Counted from the first letter of the stretch, positions 49,566-59,002 are shown. The stretch is 64,000 bases of DNA from SLRI01 sp036796215 (GCA_036796215.1 DAIRDJ010000004.1:1-64000), one strand, 5' to 3'. The notes: generated by a model from the sequence alone, not told the origin. Program-made: numbers and translations.

Positions 49566-51356
49566 ATGCTGAAGATGACTTTGGTTGCTGCCGGCCTACT
49601 CGGTGCGACGGCCTTGGCCTCCGGTATTCTCAGCTCGGGTGCGACGGAGCCACGCTCCGGCGACATCCGGGAGCTGCTCGATCCGACCCGGGTCGCAGCC
49701 CAGACCTGCGGTGCCACCCGCTGGGCCAAGAACGAGCTCTTCAAGCCCGGCGTGTATCTGGCCTCGCTCGGGGTGCGCGCTGCCGCTGCCGCCGAAGGCG
49801 AGACTCTGCCGCATCTCGACGGGCTCGGCCCGCGCCGGCTCGAGGTGACGACCAAGAGCAAGGCCGCCCAGGCCCATGTCGATCAGGGCTACGCCTGGCT
49901 CATGGGGTTCAACCACTTCCTCGCGGCCGAGTATTTCCGCCAGGCGCAGGCCGCCGATCCGGCTTGCGCGATGTGCTACTGGGGCGAGGCCTATGCCTTG
50001 GGGCCGAACATCAACGACGTCATGTACGACGCATCGGTGCGCCCGGCCTTTCAGGCGGTCTCGACCGCGATGGCGCTGAGGGACGTGGCGAGCGAGCGTG
50101 AGCAGGCGCTGATCGAGGCCCTGGCCGAACGCTACAGCCCCGATCCCGCCGCCGACCGGGCGGCCCTCGATGCGGCCTATGCGGATGCCATGGTCGAGGT
50201 GGCCGAGCGCTTCCCTGACGATGTCGACATTCTGGTGCTGGCCGCCGAGGCGAGCATGAACACCCAGCCCTGGGACTACTGGGAGGCCGACGGGGTGACG
50301 CCCAAGGGCCGTGCCGGCACTCTGGTCGCGTTGCTGGAGACCGCGCTGGAGCTCGATCCCGATCACCCGCACGCCATTCACCTCTACATCCACACCGTCG
50401 AGGCGTCGGCCGACCCACATCGCGCCGAGCCGCATGCCGACCGGCTGGCTGAGATGATGCCGACCGCCGGCCACCTGGTGCACATGCCGGCGCACATCTA
50501 CTACCGGGTCGGCCGCTACCGGGATTCGCTCGAGGCCAATATCGAGGCGGCCGCGGCCGACGAAGCGCTGTTCGAGCACTGGGAGGAGGTCGGGCCCTAT
50601 CGCTTCGGCTACTATCCGCACAACGTGCATTTCGTGCTGACCAGTGCCCAGATGGCCGGACTGGCGGCGGAGGCGCTGGATGCCGCGCAGAAGCTCGAGG
50701 CCGTGATGTCGGACGAGGTGGCGGCCGAGGTCGGCTGGATCCAGGCGATCAAGACGGCACCGCTGACCGCCCACGCGCAGTTCAGCGACACCGAGACGAT
50801 CATGGCGCTGCCCGAGCCGGACGGCACCATGCCCTTCGTCAAGGCCTTCTGGCATTACGCGCGCGGCCTCGCCCTGGCGCGCGAGGACGATCCCGCCGCA
50901 CTAGACGAGGCCCGGGCGATCGAGGCGCTGAAGGATGCGGACGGGCTCGACATGCTCGTCGAGAGCTACATTCCGGCCCCCGACATCCTGCAGCTCGCCG
51001 CCAACGTGGTGCGGGCCCGCCATCTCGCCCAGACGGGCGACTTCGCCGAGGCCACGGCATTGCTGGAGGAAGCGGTGGCGATCCAGGCGACCATCCCCTA
51101 CATGGAGCCGTCCTACTGGTACTACCCGGTCGAGCAGACCTTGGGTGCCGTGCAGCTCGCGGCCGGCAATGCGGCGGCAGCGGCCGGCCACTTCCAGGCG
51201 TCACTCGTCACCGCCCCCAACAACGGCTGGTCGCTCTATGGCCTGCACGAGGCGCAACTGGCAATGGGCGACGAGGCGGCGGCCAAGGTCACGGCCGAGC
51301 GGCTCGCGGAGGCCTGGGTCGGACCGGCAGAACTCATGACCCTCGAACGATTATAG
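49566..51356 (+). CDS. Exported tetratricopeptide-repeat protein
   Basis: The 596-residue protein has an N-terminal hydrophobic signal (MLKMTLVAAGLLGATALASG). A CAMCYWGEAYALGPNINDVM segment (about 138 to 157) is followed by TPR helices. Conserved histidine-rich stretches HPHAIHLYIHTVEASADPHR and TAGHLVHMPAHIYYRVGRYRDSL lie near 265 to 325. This is a known but uncharacterised family of bacterial TPR proteins; the CxxC and histidines may bind metal. Later repeats include ATALLEEAVAIQA and AAAAGHFQASLVTAPNNGWS. The ATG follows GGGGGAATCG. It is first in an operon with a FecR protein and a membrane adenylate cyclase. Confidence 0.85.
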   Translation: MLKMTLVAAGLLGATALASGILSSGATEPRSGDIRELLDPTRVAAQTCGATRWAKNELFKPGVYLASLGVRAAAAAEGETLPHLDGLGPRRLEVTTKSKAAQAHVDQGYAWLMGFNHFLAAEYFRQAQAADPACAMCYWGEAYALGPNINDVMYDASVRPAFQAVSTAMALRDVASEREQALIEALAERYSPDPAADRAALDAAYADAMVEVAERFPDDVDILVLAAEASMNTQPWDYWEADGVTPKGRAGTLVALLETALELDPDHPHAIHLYIHTVEASADPHRAEPHADRLAEMMPTAGHLVHMPAHIYYRVGRYRDSLEANIEAAAADEALFEHWEEVGPYRFGYYPHNVHFVLTSAQMAGLAAEALDAAQKLEAVMSDEVAAEVGWIQAIKTAPLTAHAQFSDTETIMALPEPDGTMPFVKAFWHYARGLALAREDDPAALDEARAIEALKDADGLDMLVESYIPAPDILQLAANVVRARHLAQTGDFAEATALLEEAVAIQATIPYMEPSYWYYPVEQTLGAVQLAAGNAAAAAGHFQASLVTAPNNGWSLYGLHEAQLAMGDEAAAKVTAERLAEAWVGPAELMTLERL

Positions 51357-51365
51357 GGAGGTCCG

Positions 51366-52076
51366 ATGACGGCCCGCCACATGACCGTCCGCCTGTCCCG
51401 CCGCCAGGCGCTGGTCTTGTCGACCGCCGGCCTCGCTGCCCTCGCCGCCGCTCGGCCGGCCTTCGCGACCGAGGCCGGGGTGGTGAGTGCCTTGCGCGGT
51501 GCCATCGCTGCCACCCGCGATGGCGTTCCACGGGACCTGCACGTGGGGGCGGCCGTCCATCAGCAGGACAGCATCGTCACGGGCGTCGGGGCGCGATTGC
51601 GCATCACGCTCGTCGACGGCTCGACGCTGACCGTGGGCGAGAGCAGCCAGCTCGTGCTGAGCACGATCATCGCGGCGACCGATGCCGGCGGCGGCAGCAT
51701 GGTGGTGGATCTGCTCTCCGGCATCGTCCGGGCGGTCCTCGGGCAACATCCGTCCGAGATGTTCGAGGTGCGCGGCCGGGCGGCCGTGGCCGCGGCCCGC
51801 TCGACCGAGTTCGTCGTCGAGACGGCATCGGGTGCGACCAGCGTCTTCGTCGCCAGAGGCGAGGTCGCGGTGCGTGCCAGCTATGGTCAGGGCGACACGG
51901 TTCTGACCGCAGGTGATGGCATCGATGTCGAGCGCGGGGCCATGCGGCGCGCTCCGGCATCGAGCTTCGGGCGAGGCGACCGCGACGAGCCTGAGTCCAG
52001 GGAGCTCGGCCCGGTCCGCCGCTGGGGCCAGGGCCGCATCGAGCAGGTCATGGCCAGGACCACGGTCGAGGATTGA
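51366..52076 (+). CDS. FecR-domain protein with export signal
   Basis: The 236-residue protein has an N-terminus with SRRQALVLSTAGLAALAAA, a possible Tat signal (S-R-R-Q), ending at RPAFATEAG. The FecR domain runs from about residue 50 to 180 (DLHVGAAVHQQDSIVTGVGARLRITLVDGSTLTVG in parts, STEFVVETASGATSVFVARGEVAVRA). In many proteobacteria such proteins accompany CHASE2-cyclase genes, as here, and may act as extracytoplasmic signal carriers for them. A GGGAGG precedes the ATG. It overlaps the next gene by one base (TGATG). Confidence 0.88.
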   Translation: MTARHMTVRLSRRQALVLSTAGLAALAAARPAFATEAGVVSALRGAIAATRDGVPRDLHVGAAVHQQDSIVTGVGARLRITLVDGSTLTVGESSQLVLSTIIAATDAGGGSMVVDLLSGIVRAVLGQHPSEMFEVRGRAAVAAARSTEFVVETASGATSVFVARGEVAVRASYGQGDTVLTAGDGIDVERGAMRRAPASSFGRGDRDEPESRELGPVRRWGQGRIEQVMARTTVED

Positions 52077-53992
52077 TGCGTCGCGCGGCGCTGGGCTTTC
52101 TCGCCTTCCTGGCGCTCTTGATGCTGGCCCATGTTCGCCTGCACGATACCGGACCCGTCCGGGCCCTCGACTATGCGACATTCGATCTGCGCCTGAAGCT
52201 CAGACCGGCCCTCGGGCCGGGCGATGAGGTGGCGATCGTCGTGATCGATGACGCCTCGCTGCAGCGTCTCGGCCATTGGCCACCGCCGCGCGCCGCACTC
52301 GCCGCTGCCTTCGAGGCGCTGGCGGCGGCCGGTGCTTCGGTCGTTGCGGTCGATCTCTTGCTGCTCGAGCCCACGACCGCTGCCGGCGGTCCCGAGGACG
52401 CCCAGGCCCTGGTCCACGCCATCATGCGCAAGAGCAACATCGTCCTCGCCATGGCCTTCGGCTTTGCCGCAAAGGTCGAGATGGACTTGGCCGACAAGCT
52501 GGCGCTGGGGCACGAGGCCGTGCCGATCGCCCGGACGACGCCTGAAGCCGTCGATCTCTTAGGCGAGCCCGCCGGCGTGTTTCTGCCGTTTCGTCCACTT
52601 GCCGAGCACGCCCGCCTCGGCCACGTCAATGTCTTCGTCGAGCCCGCGGGCGAGCTCCGCTACATCCATCCGGTCATTCGCTTCGAGGAGGCCTGGTACC
52701 CCGCTTTGGCATTGCAGGCGGTGGCGCTGCATCGCGGCCTTGCGGCCGAAGCCATCATCTTCACCGAGGGGCAGCGGCTCGTGCTCGGTGAGGTCACCGC
52801 ACCACTCGATACGGCCTCGCGTCTGGTCATCAATCCCTATGGCCCGCCCGGCACGTTTCCCCACATCTCCCTGGTCGACCTGCTCGATGGCCGGCTCGAG
52901 CCGGGCGTGCTCGACGACAAGGTCGTGCTGGTCGGGGCCACGGCCACAGGTGTGCGCGACCGTTTCGGGACGGCCTTTCATCCGCAGGTCGCAGGCGTCG
53001 AGATCTTTGCCAATGTCGTCGACAACCTGCTCACTGGCCGCTTCATCGATCGCGGCGCCGATGTGCGGACCCTCGAGCTCGGGCTGATCGTCGCCAGCGC
53101 CACAACAGCCCTCGCTCTCTTGCTGCCGCTGCCCTTGCCGCTGCTCGCAGTGCTCGCGGTTGTCGTGGTGCTGCTGCCGTTTGCCATGGCGACGCTGGCG
53201 CTTCTCGGCTTCGGTCTATGGCTCGACATGGTTGTCGCGACATTGGGTTGCCTGGTGGTGGCAAGCTTGGCCTTCGCCGTTCGCTTTCGCCGCATGCGGC
53301 TGCGCGGCCTCGCCCTGGAGCACCGCTCGCACGAGCTCGAGCGCTACGTCTCGCCGGTGCTCCGCGCCAGGCTGGCGAGCGAGGGGCTCGCCGAACGCGA
53401 CCAGCTGGCGGCGATCCTCTTTTGCGATCTCGAGGGCTTCACCTCAGCGGCGGAGACGGTCGCCCCCGACCAGTTGCAGCTTATCCTGCAGCGCTTCTAC
53501 GCCCTGATCGAGACCACGGCCACCGCACACGGGGCGGTGGTTGCGGGCTACGCCGGCGACGGGGCGATGCTGATCCTGGGCCTGCCCGACCCGGCGCCCG
53601 AGGACCCGCTGAACGCGATTCGCTGTGGTACGGCACTCCTGGCTGCGATGCCCGGCTGGCAGACCGCGGCGAGACAGGCCGGCCTCGGCAGCTTGGATCT
53701 CAGGATCGGCATCAATTACGGCCGGGTGCGGATCGGCCATGTCGGGGGTGGCGATCAGATCCAGCTCACCGCCACCGGCGACGTGGTCAATGTTGCAGCC
53801 CGCCTGCAAGAACAGACTCGGGTCGAAAACGTGCCCATGCTGGTGTCGGCCACGACGGTTGAAGCCGCCCGGGCACACGCCGGCGATCGGGTGGTCCGGC
53901 ACCTGACGCCGTTGCCGCCCATGCAGCTGCGCGGACGGCAGGAAGCGGTGCCGGTCTACGCCCTGGGCCCGGCGTCCGAAAACCACGACTAG
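52076..53992 (+). CDS. CHASE2-domain membrane adenylate/guanylate cyclase
   Basis: The 638-residue inner-membrane sensor enzyme has one N-terminal span, an extracytoplasmic CHASE2 domain (about 20 to 330, with ALDYATFDLRLKL near the start and FPHISLVDLLDGRL later), and three close membrane spans (about 338 to 402). A class III nucleotide cyclase domain runs from about 440. The catalytic core has ILFCDLEGFTS with the metal Asp, GYAGDGAMLILGL with the second Asp, GINYGRVRIGHVG and TGDVVNVAARL with the ribose-binding Asn/Arg. All key residues are present, so the enzyme should make cAMP (or cGMP). Together with the FecR protein it forms a probable envelope-stress or ligand-sensing unit. Confidence 0.92.
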   Translation: MRRAALGFLAFLALLMLAHVRLHDTGPVRALDYATFDLRLKLRPALGPGDEVAIVVIDDASLQRLGHWPPPRAALAAAFEALAAAGASVVAVDLLLLEPTTAAGGPEDAQALVHAIMRKSNIVLAMAFGFAAKVEMDLADKLALGHEAVPIARTTPEAVDLLGEPAGVFLPFRPLAEHARLGHVNVFVEPAGELRYIHPVIRFEEAWYPALALQAVALHRGLAAEAIIFTEGQRLVLGEVTAPLDTASRLVINPYGPPGTFPHISLVDLLDGRLEPGVLDDKVVLVGATATGVRDRFGTAFHPQVAGVEIFANVVDNLLTGRFIDRGADVRTLELGLIVASATTALALLLPLPLPLLAVLAVVVVLLPFAMATLALLGFGLWLDMVVATLGCLVVASLAFAVRFRRMRLRGLALEHRSHELERYVSPVLRARLASEGLAERDQLAAILFCDLEGFTSAAETVAPDQLQLILQRFYALIETTATAHGAVVAGYAGDGAMLILGLPDPAPEDPLNAIRCGTALLAAMPGWQTAARQAGLGSLDLRIGINYGRVRIGHVGGGDQIQLTATGDVVNVAARLQEQTRVENVPMLVSATTVEAARAHAGDRVVRHLTPLPPMQLRGRQEAVPVYALGPASENHD

Positions 53993-54015
53993 AGCGCGCA
54001 TTTTTTCACTGCTTT

Positions 54016-54031
54016 TGTGATCTTGATCACG
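54016..54031. promoter_or_regulatory. CRP-like binding site downstream of the cyclase gene
   Basis: TGTGATCTTGATCACG matches the CRP consensus TGTGA-N6-TCACA at nine of ten specified bases. It is 24 bp after the cyclase stop and about 80 bp ahead of a tiny membrane-protein frame. A role in cAMP-dependent control is plausible; alphaproteobacterial CRP-like proteins may prefer variant sites. Confidence 0.45.
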
Positions 54032-54111
54032 CACGCCGCCCGGCGGCCCATGCGAGAGTTTGGCTTTCGGGTGCCCGTCGCCCGTTCTCGAACCGATCGA
54101 AAGCACGACCC

Positions 54112-54237
54112 ATGCACCAACTGAAGGACTTGCCGCCAACCCAACGATACCCGCTGCCACTCGACGGGCTGCTGCCCGCCGCCTGCTCGATGGCGGTGCT
54201 CTGCATCGCTCTCTTCCTGCTCCTCTTCTTGGCCTGA
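54112..54237 (+). CDS. Possible 41-residue single-span membrane miniprotein
   Basis: ATG at 54112 opens a 41-residue frame, MHQLKDLPPTQRYPLPLDGL, then a single hydrophobic segment (about residues 22 to 40, rich in Leu, Ile and Phe) ending at TGA 54237. No strong ribosome site precedes it (GAAAG 12 bases upstream). It sits alone behind the CRP-like site. Composition and layout fit a small membrane protein, but the frame could also be chance. Confidence 0.35.
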   Translation: MHQLKDLPPTQRYPLPLDGLLPAACSMAVLCIALFLLLFLA

Positions 54238-54307
54238 GCTTGAGCCTGCCCTGGCGGCCGGCGGCCTCCATCGCTAGTCTGCGGTGTGACAGGCGAGGCG
54301 AGTGCGC

Positions 54308-55183
54308 ATGCGGATCACCCTTCTCGGCACCGGCTGCCCGGCCGTCCAGCCGCGCCGCTACGGTGCGGCCCAGTTGATCGAGAGCGGCACCACGCGGCTC
54401 CTGGTCGATTGCGGCAACGGCTGCATCCAGCGCCTGGTCGAGGCAGGGCACTCGCCGGCAGCACCGGATGCGCTTCTCGTCACCCACCTGCACAGCGATC
54501 ACCTGGTCGATCTCTGGCAGCTCACGGTCGCCGGCTGGCACGCCGGCCGCAGCCGGCCGCTCCGCATCTACGGCCCGCCGCCGGTGCTGGCTCACGCCAA
54601 AGGGCTGGAGGCGGCCTGGGCGGACGAGCGGGCACAGCGCCTGGCCTACGAGGCACGGCCCAACCCCGAGGGTTTTGCACTCGAGCTCAAGGCGATCGAG
54701 CCCGGGCAGCGGCTGGAATTCGGTGATCTCGAGGTTGCGGTCGTGGGCGTCGACCACCGGCCGATCGCCCCGGCCCTGGGCTTCGTCTTCGCCGACGGCC
54801 GCCATCGTCTGGCCTTCTCCGGCGATACCCGCCCCTGCCCGGCGCTCATCGAGGCCGCCCTTGACTGCGATCTTCTGGTCCACGAGGTCTTCGTCCACGG
54901 GACGATGCAGCCGAAACCGGGCGTGCGTACAGCTGCCACCATTGCCGCTGTCGAGGCCTATCACACGCTCTCGACCGACCTCGGTGCGATAGCGACCGCG
55001 GCCCGTGCCAAGGCGCTTCTGCTCACCCATATCGTCCCGCCCGACGTCCCTCCCGAACGGCTGCTCGCCGACGTGCGACAGGGCTATACGGGGCCGGTGA
55101 TCGTCGGCGAGGACTTGCTGAGCGTGGACCTCGGAGCCCGCACAGTATCCTGGCGCGGGATGGTCGTGGGATTGGGCGGGTAG
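54308..55183 (+). CDS. Metallo-beta-lactamase-fold hydrolase (ribonuclease Z-like)
   Basis: The 291-residue protein starts ITLLGTGCPAVQPRRYGAAQ and has LLVDCGNGCIQRLVEAG. The metal motif THLHSDHLVDLW is near residue 60, and LAFSGDTRPCPALIEAALDCDLLVHEVFVHGT in parts near 175 to 205. A final LLTHI is near 238. The H-x-H-x-D-H set is complete. This matches RNase Z/arylsulfatase-like members rather than tRNA-processing enzymes proper. The ATG at 54308 was chosen; GTG at 54302 is possible. Confidence 0.88.
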   Translation: MRITLLGTGCPAVQPRRYGAAQLIESGTTRLLVDCGNGCIQRLVEAGHSPAAPDALLVTHLHSDHLVDLWQLTVAGWHAGRSRPLRIYGPPPVLAHAKGLEAAWADERAQRLAYEARPNPEGFALELKAIEPGQRLEFGDLEVAVVGVDHRPIAPALGFVFADGRHRLAFSGDTRPCPALIEAALDCDLLVHEVFVHGTMQPKPGVRTAATIAAVEAYHTLSTDLGAIATAARAKALLLTHIVPPDVPPERLLADVRQGYTGPVIVGEDLLSVDLGARTVSWRGMVVGLGG

Positions 55184-55192
55184 GAGAGCATT

Positions 55193-55231
55193 GCGGGGAA
55201 GATGATCCTCCCCGCGCCCCACCGGTTATTT
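55193..55231. repeat. Palindromic intergenic repeat, copy 3
   Basis: GGGGAAGATGATCCTCCCC is flanked by GC on both sides, giving 11-base arms with one mismatch. It is followed by GCGCCCCACCGGTTATTTGG, the same tail type as the other copies. It lies between two convergent genes. Confidence 0.8.
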
Positions 55232-55287
55232 GGCCGGCGTGGACGGCTGGCAGCGGTGCTCCCTCGGGCTTCCTTGAACGTCTAGGC

Positions 55288-56094
55288 TCAGGGTTCGAGC
55301 CAGAAGCCCCGCCGCTGACGCCCGCCAATCATGCAGTCGACCGGTTGCTCCGCCTGTACGCGGACCACCCGGGGCGGCGGCTCCGCGAGCCCGGCGATAT
55401 CGAGGATCAGCTTTTGGCGTATCGCCTCGGCCATCTCGGAAAGCTCGGTCACCGGCAGCACGAAGGCACCGGGACCGCCGATCACGCAATCCCGGTAGTA
55501 GGCATCGAGACCGACCGCGTTTGGGCCGCCCCGCATCGATGGGCGGATCATGATCGGGAGGCCGTTGATGGTGATTCCGGCCTCGAGCACACGGTCACGC
55601 GACGGCACCACCGGGGCGCCCATATTGTTGGGCCCGTCGCCCGAGATGTCGATCACCTGACGGACGCCCTCAAACCCGTTGTCGGCAAAAAGCGGCAGGG
55701 CGAAATCGAGGGCCGAACTCATCGAGGTGCCACGCATGAACGTGATCGGTGCGGTGGCCAGGATCTCTGAGATCCGCAGCGCGTCCTCGTCGTCGGTGAC
55801 GATCGTCCAGGGCAGGATAATGGCGTGGCGACCGGGGCCTGCCCACTCGACATAGGTCAGTGCCGTGCGCTGAAAGCCGCCAGAGAGCACCGCCCTGACA
55901 AAATCCGGATGGCCGATCGCCTGGGCGTAGCCCTGGCGCTGCACCTCGTGTTCCTCCTGGTCCATCGAGCCCGAGACATCGACCAGCAGCACGAGTTCGA
56001 CATCGACCGGCAGATCGAAATCCTGGGCCGTGCCCGGCGAGACGTCGGCAGTCAGGCCGAACGCGAGGCAGAGTGTGGCGACGATGCGCAGCAT
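55288..56094 (-). CDS. Secreted VWA-like protein (DUF1194)
   Basis: The 268-residue protein has a signal peptide (LRIVATLCLAFGLTADVSPGTA) and a von Willebrand A-like domain from about residue 28. The metal-site motif DVSGSMDQEEHEVQRQG is near 39 to 55, with ALTYVEWAG near 80, GTSMSSALDFALPLF near 122 and VIDISGDGPNNMG near 147. This matches the DUF1194 family, of unknown role. The ATG at 56094 follows GGAGAGAG, and the signal peptide supports this start over the upstream one at 56139. Confidence 0.9.
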   Translation of the reverse strand: MLRIVATLCLAFGLTADVSPGTAQDFDLPVDVELVLLVDVSGSMDQEEHEVQRQGYAQAIGHPDFVRAVLSGGFQRTALTYVEWAGPGRHAIILPWTIVTDDEDALRISEILATAPITFMRGTSMSSALDFALPLFADNGFEGVRQVIDISGDGPNNMGAPVVPSRDRVLEAGITINGLPIMIRPSMRGGPNAVGLDAYYRDCVIGGPGAFVLPVTELSEMAEAIRQKLILDIAGLAEPPPRVVRVQAEQPVDCMIGGRQRRGFWLEP

Positions 56095-56357
56095 GGGCTC
56101 TCTCCGAATGAGCGATCGACGACTCCGCTTGAAAGACATCGGCCTCGATTAGCCTAGCGCGGGTCAGCGGGCGGGCAAGGATGGATGCGCGGCGATCACC
56201 CTTTCGTCTTGCGGCAGGGTGCGACAGTCGAGCGGGCCAGTTCCCACGACCGACTACGCAAGCGGTGCGACGGCACTTCCCGGGCGATCGAAGGCGGGGT
56301 GGTCGCCATCGCAGCGTCTCTCGGCTATGACGGCGCGAGCATGAACCGGGGACCAGG

Positions 56358-57749
56358 ATGATCAGCTGCACGAGTACGCGCGGTGGGGCGGCCGGGCGCC
56401 GTTTCGAGGAGGTTCTCTTGGGCGGCCTCGCCGAGGATGGCGGGCTCTACGTGCCCGAATCCTGGCCCGAGATCGACGTGGCCGGGTTCACCGGTCTCGA
56501 CTATCCGACGACCGCAGCCAAGCTCCTGGCCCCCTTCACCGCCGGCTGCTTCGACGAGGCCGAGCTCCTGGCCATGGCGAAGGCGGCTTATGCCGATTTC
56601 CGCCATGCCGCCACCGCACCCTTGGTCCAGCTCGGCCACGACGAGTGGCTCCTGGAGCTCTTCCACGGGCCGACCTTCGCCTTCAAGGACTTCGCCATGC
56701 AGCTCCTCGGCCGCATGTTCGAGGCGGTGCTGGCGCGGCGTGGCCACCACATCACCATCGTCGGCGCCACCTCCGGCGATACCGGGGCTGCGGCGGTTCG
56801 CGCCTTTGCCGGGCTCGAGCGGATCAGGGTTGCGATCCTCTTCCCCGAGGGCCGGATCTCACCCGTCCAGCGGCGGCAGATGACGACATCGAGCGAGGCC
56901 AATGTTCGGGTGATCGCGGTCCGGGGCACTTTCGACGACTGCCAGAACCGCTTGAAGGAGATGTTCGCCGACGTGGCGTTCCGCGACCGGGTGGGGCTCG
57001 CGGCGGTCAACTCGATCAACTGGGCGCGGGTCGTGGCCCAGGCGGCCTACTACGTCTATGCCGCGCTGCGCCTGGGTGGCCTCGAGCGGCCTTTGGCGTT
57101 CGCGGTGCCGACCGGCAATTTCGGCGACGTCTACGCCGGCTATGTCGCCAAGCGGGTGGGGCTGCCGCTGGCCAAGCTGATCGTGGCGACCAACGAGAAC
57201 GACATTCTCGCCAGGTTCCTGGCGACCGGCCGCTATGCGCGGGGCCGGGTGGTCGCGACCTCGAGCCCGTCGATGGACATCCAGGTGGCCTCCAATTTCG
57301 AGCGGCTGTTGTTCGAGATGGAGGCGCGGGACGGGGCGGCGGTGGCGGCGCTGATGCGAACCTTCGCGGCCGAGGGGGCGCTCGAGGTGGCCGATGCGAA
57401 GCGCGATGCGGTCAGGGCGCTCTTTGCCGGCTCGCGCGTCGACGAGGCGACCACCCGGGCGACCATTCGCGAGGTTCTGGCGAGCACCGGCCAGCTGGTC
57501 GACCCGCACACCGCCGTCGGCATCCGCGCCGGCCGCGCCATGGCCCCCGACGGGGCGCCGCTGGTGACGCTCGCGACCGCGCATCCGGCCAAGTTCCCGG
57601 ATGCGATCAAAGCCGCCGTCGGCCGAGAGGCGCCTGTGCCGCCGGAATTCGAGGCGATGCTGCAAGCGGACGAGCGCTACACTACATTGCCCGATGATCT
57701 GGCCACTATCGAGGCCGACCTCCTGCACTGGATCGAAAGCACTTCATGA
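56358..57749 (+). CDS. thrC: Threonine synthase
   Basis: The 463-residue PLP enzyme makes threonine from O-phosphohomoserine. It has STRGGAAGRRFEEVLLGGLAEDGGLYVPESWP in parts at the start and the PLP-lysine region FHGPTFAFKDFAMQLLG near 106 to 122. Phosphate-binding VGATSGDTGAAAVRAFAG is near 136, AVNSINWARVVAQ near 216 and VPTGNFGDVYAGYVAKRVG near 252. It is complete. The last bases overlap the M16 peptidase gene by four (ATGA). Confidence 0.95.
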   Translation: MISCTSTRGGAAGRRFEEVLLGGLAEDGGLYVPESWPEIDVAGFTGLDYPTTAAKLLAPFTAGCFDEAELLAMAKAAYADFRHAATAPLVQLGHDEWLLELFHGPTFAFKDFAMQLLGRMFEAVLARRGHHITIVGATSGDTGAAAVRAFAGLERIRVAILFPEGRISPVQRRQMTTSSEANVRVIAVRGTFDDCQNRLKEMFADVAFRDRVGLAAVNSINWARVVAQAAYYVYAALRLGGLERPLAFAVPTGNFGDVYAGYVAKRVGLPLAKLIVATNENDILARFLATGRYARGRVVATSSPSMDIQVASNFERLLFEMEARDGAAVAALMRTFAAEGALEVADAKRDAVRALFAGSRVDEATTRATIREVLASTGQLVDPHTAVGIRAGRAMAPDGAPLVTLATAHPAKFPDAIKAAVGREAPVPPEFEAMLQADERYTTLPDDLATIEADLLHWIESTS

Positions 57750-59002
57750 AGATCACCACGCTCGACAACGGCGTTCGCGTCGTCACCGAGACCATGCCCC
57801 GGGTCGAGACCGCGAGCTTCGGCGTCTGGGTCGATGCCGGCGCCCGCTTCGAGGCGCCCGAGGTCAACGGTGTCGCCCACATGCTGGAGCACATGGCGTT
57901 CAAGGGGACGGCCCGCCGCACGGCGCGCGGCATCGCCGAGGAGATCGAGGACGTCGGCGGCTCACTCAACGCCTATACCGGCCGCGAGCACACCGCCTAC
58001 TACGCCCGGGTGCTCGCCGAGGACGTGCCCTTGGCCGCCGACATCATCGCCGACATTCTCCTGCACTCCACCTTCGATGCCGAGGAGTACGAGAAGGAGC
58101 GCCACGTCATCCTGCAGGAGATCGGCGAGACCCTGGACACCCCGGCCGACCTCGTCTTCGACCATTTCCAGGAGGCGGCCTTCCCGAACCAGGCGATCGG
58201 CCGCTCCATCCTCGGCACCGAGGCGGTGATCGAAAAGCTGCCGCGGGAAGCGCTGCGGGCCTTCGTCGATGCGCATTACGGGCCCGAGGCGCTGATCGTC
58301 GCGAGCTCGGGCAAGGTCACCCACGACGCCATCGTCGAGATCGCCCGAGCCCGCTTCGGGCACTTGCCGAAGAGCCCTCGGCCGTCAGCGGAGCCCTCAC
58401 ACTATACCGGCGGCGAGTGGCTGACCGGCCGCGAGCTCGAGCAGGTCCATCTCTGCCTCGGCCTCGAGGCGATGTCCTACAAGGACGACGACTTCATCCC
58501 GCTCCAGGTATTCTCGACCGCACTAGGCGGCGGCATGTCGTCCAGGCTCTTCCAGGAGGTCCGCGAGAACCGCGGCTTGTGCTACTCGATCTTCAGTTTT
58601 ACCGGCCTGCACAAGGATTCTGGCCTCTTCGGCATCTATGCCGGGACCGGCGAGGAGGACGTGCCGGAGCTGATCCGGGTGATCGCGGGCGAGCTTTCGG
58701 GCCTCGCAGCCGGCATCGGCGAGGCAGAGTTGGCACGTGCCAAGGCGCAGCTCAAGGCGAGCCTCTTGATGGCGCAGGAGGGCTGCTTTTCGGTCTGCGA
58801 GGACCTGGCCAAGCAATGGCTCTGCTTCGGCGACTACCTGACCCCGGCAGAGATCGCGGCCAAGTACGCGGCCGTGACGGCCGAGGACATCGCCCGGGTG
58901 GCCGGGCGGCTGTTGCGCGAGCCGAAGCCCACGGTGGCCGCGATCGGCCCGGCCAAGGGCCTGCCGGATGCCGGTACTTGGACCAAGGCCCTGGCCGCCT
59001 GA
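57746..59002 (+). CDS. M16-family zinc peptidase (processing-peptidase-like)
   Basis: The 418-residue protein starts ITTLDNGVRVVTETMPRVETASFGVWVDAG in parts. The zinc motif HMLEHMAFKG (HxxEH) is near residue 49, with NAYTGREHTAYYARVL containing the third ligand region, then VILQEIGE. The second domain has GGGMSSRLFQEVRENRGLCYSI and the final LLREPKPTVAAIGPA. This is the single-chain bacterial relative of the mitochondrial processing peptidase, often found next to thrC in alphaproteobacteria. All catalytic residues are present. Confidence 0.95.
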   Translation: MKITTLDNGVRVVTETMPRVETASFGVWVDAGARFEAPEVNGVAHMLEHMAFKGTARRTARGIAEEIEDVGGSLNAYTGREHTAYYARVLAEDVPLAADIIADILLHSTFDAEEYEKERHVILQEIGETLDTPADLVFDHFQEAAFPNQAIGRSILGTEAVIEKLPREALRAFVDAHYGPEALIVASSGKVTHDAIVEIARARFGHLPKSPRPSAEPSHYTGGEWLTGRELEQVHLCLGLEAMSYKDDDFIPLQVFSTALGGGMSSRLFQEVRENRGLCYSIFSFTGLHKDSGLFGIYAGTGEEDVPELIRVIAGELSGLAAGIGEAELARAKAQLKASLLMAQEGCFSVCEDLAKQWLCFGDYLTPAEIAAKYAAVTAEDIARVAGRLLREPKPTVAAIGPAKGLPDAGTWTKALAA

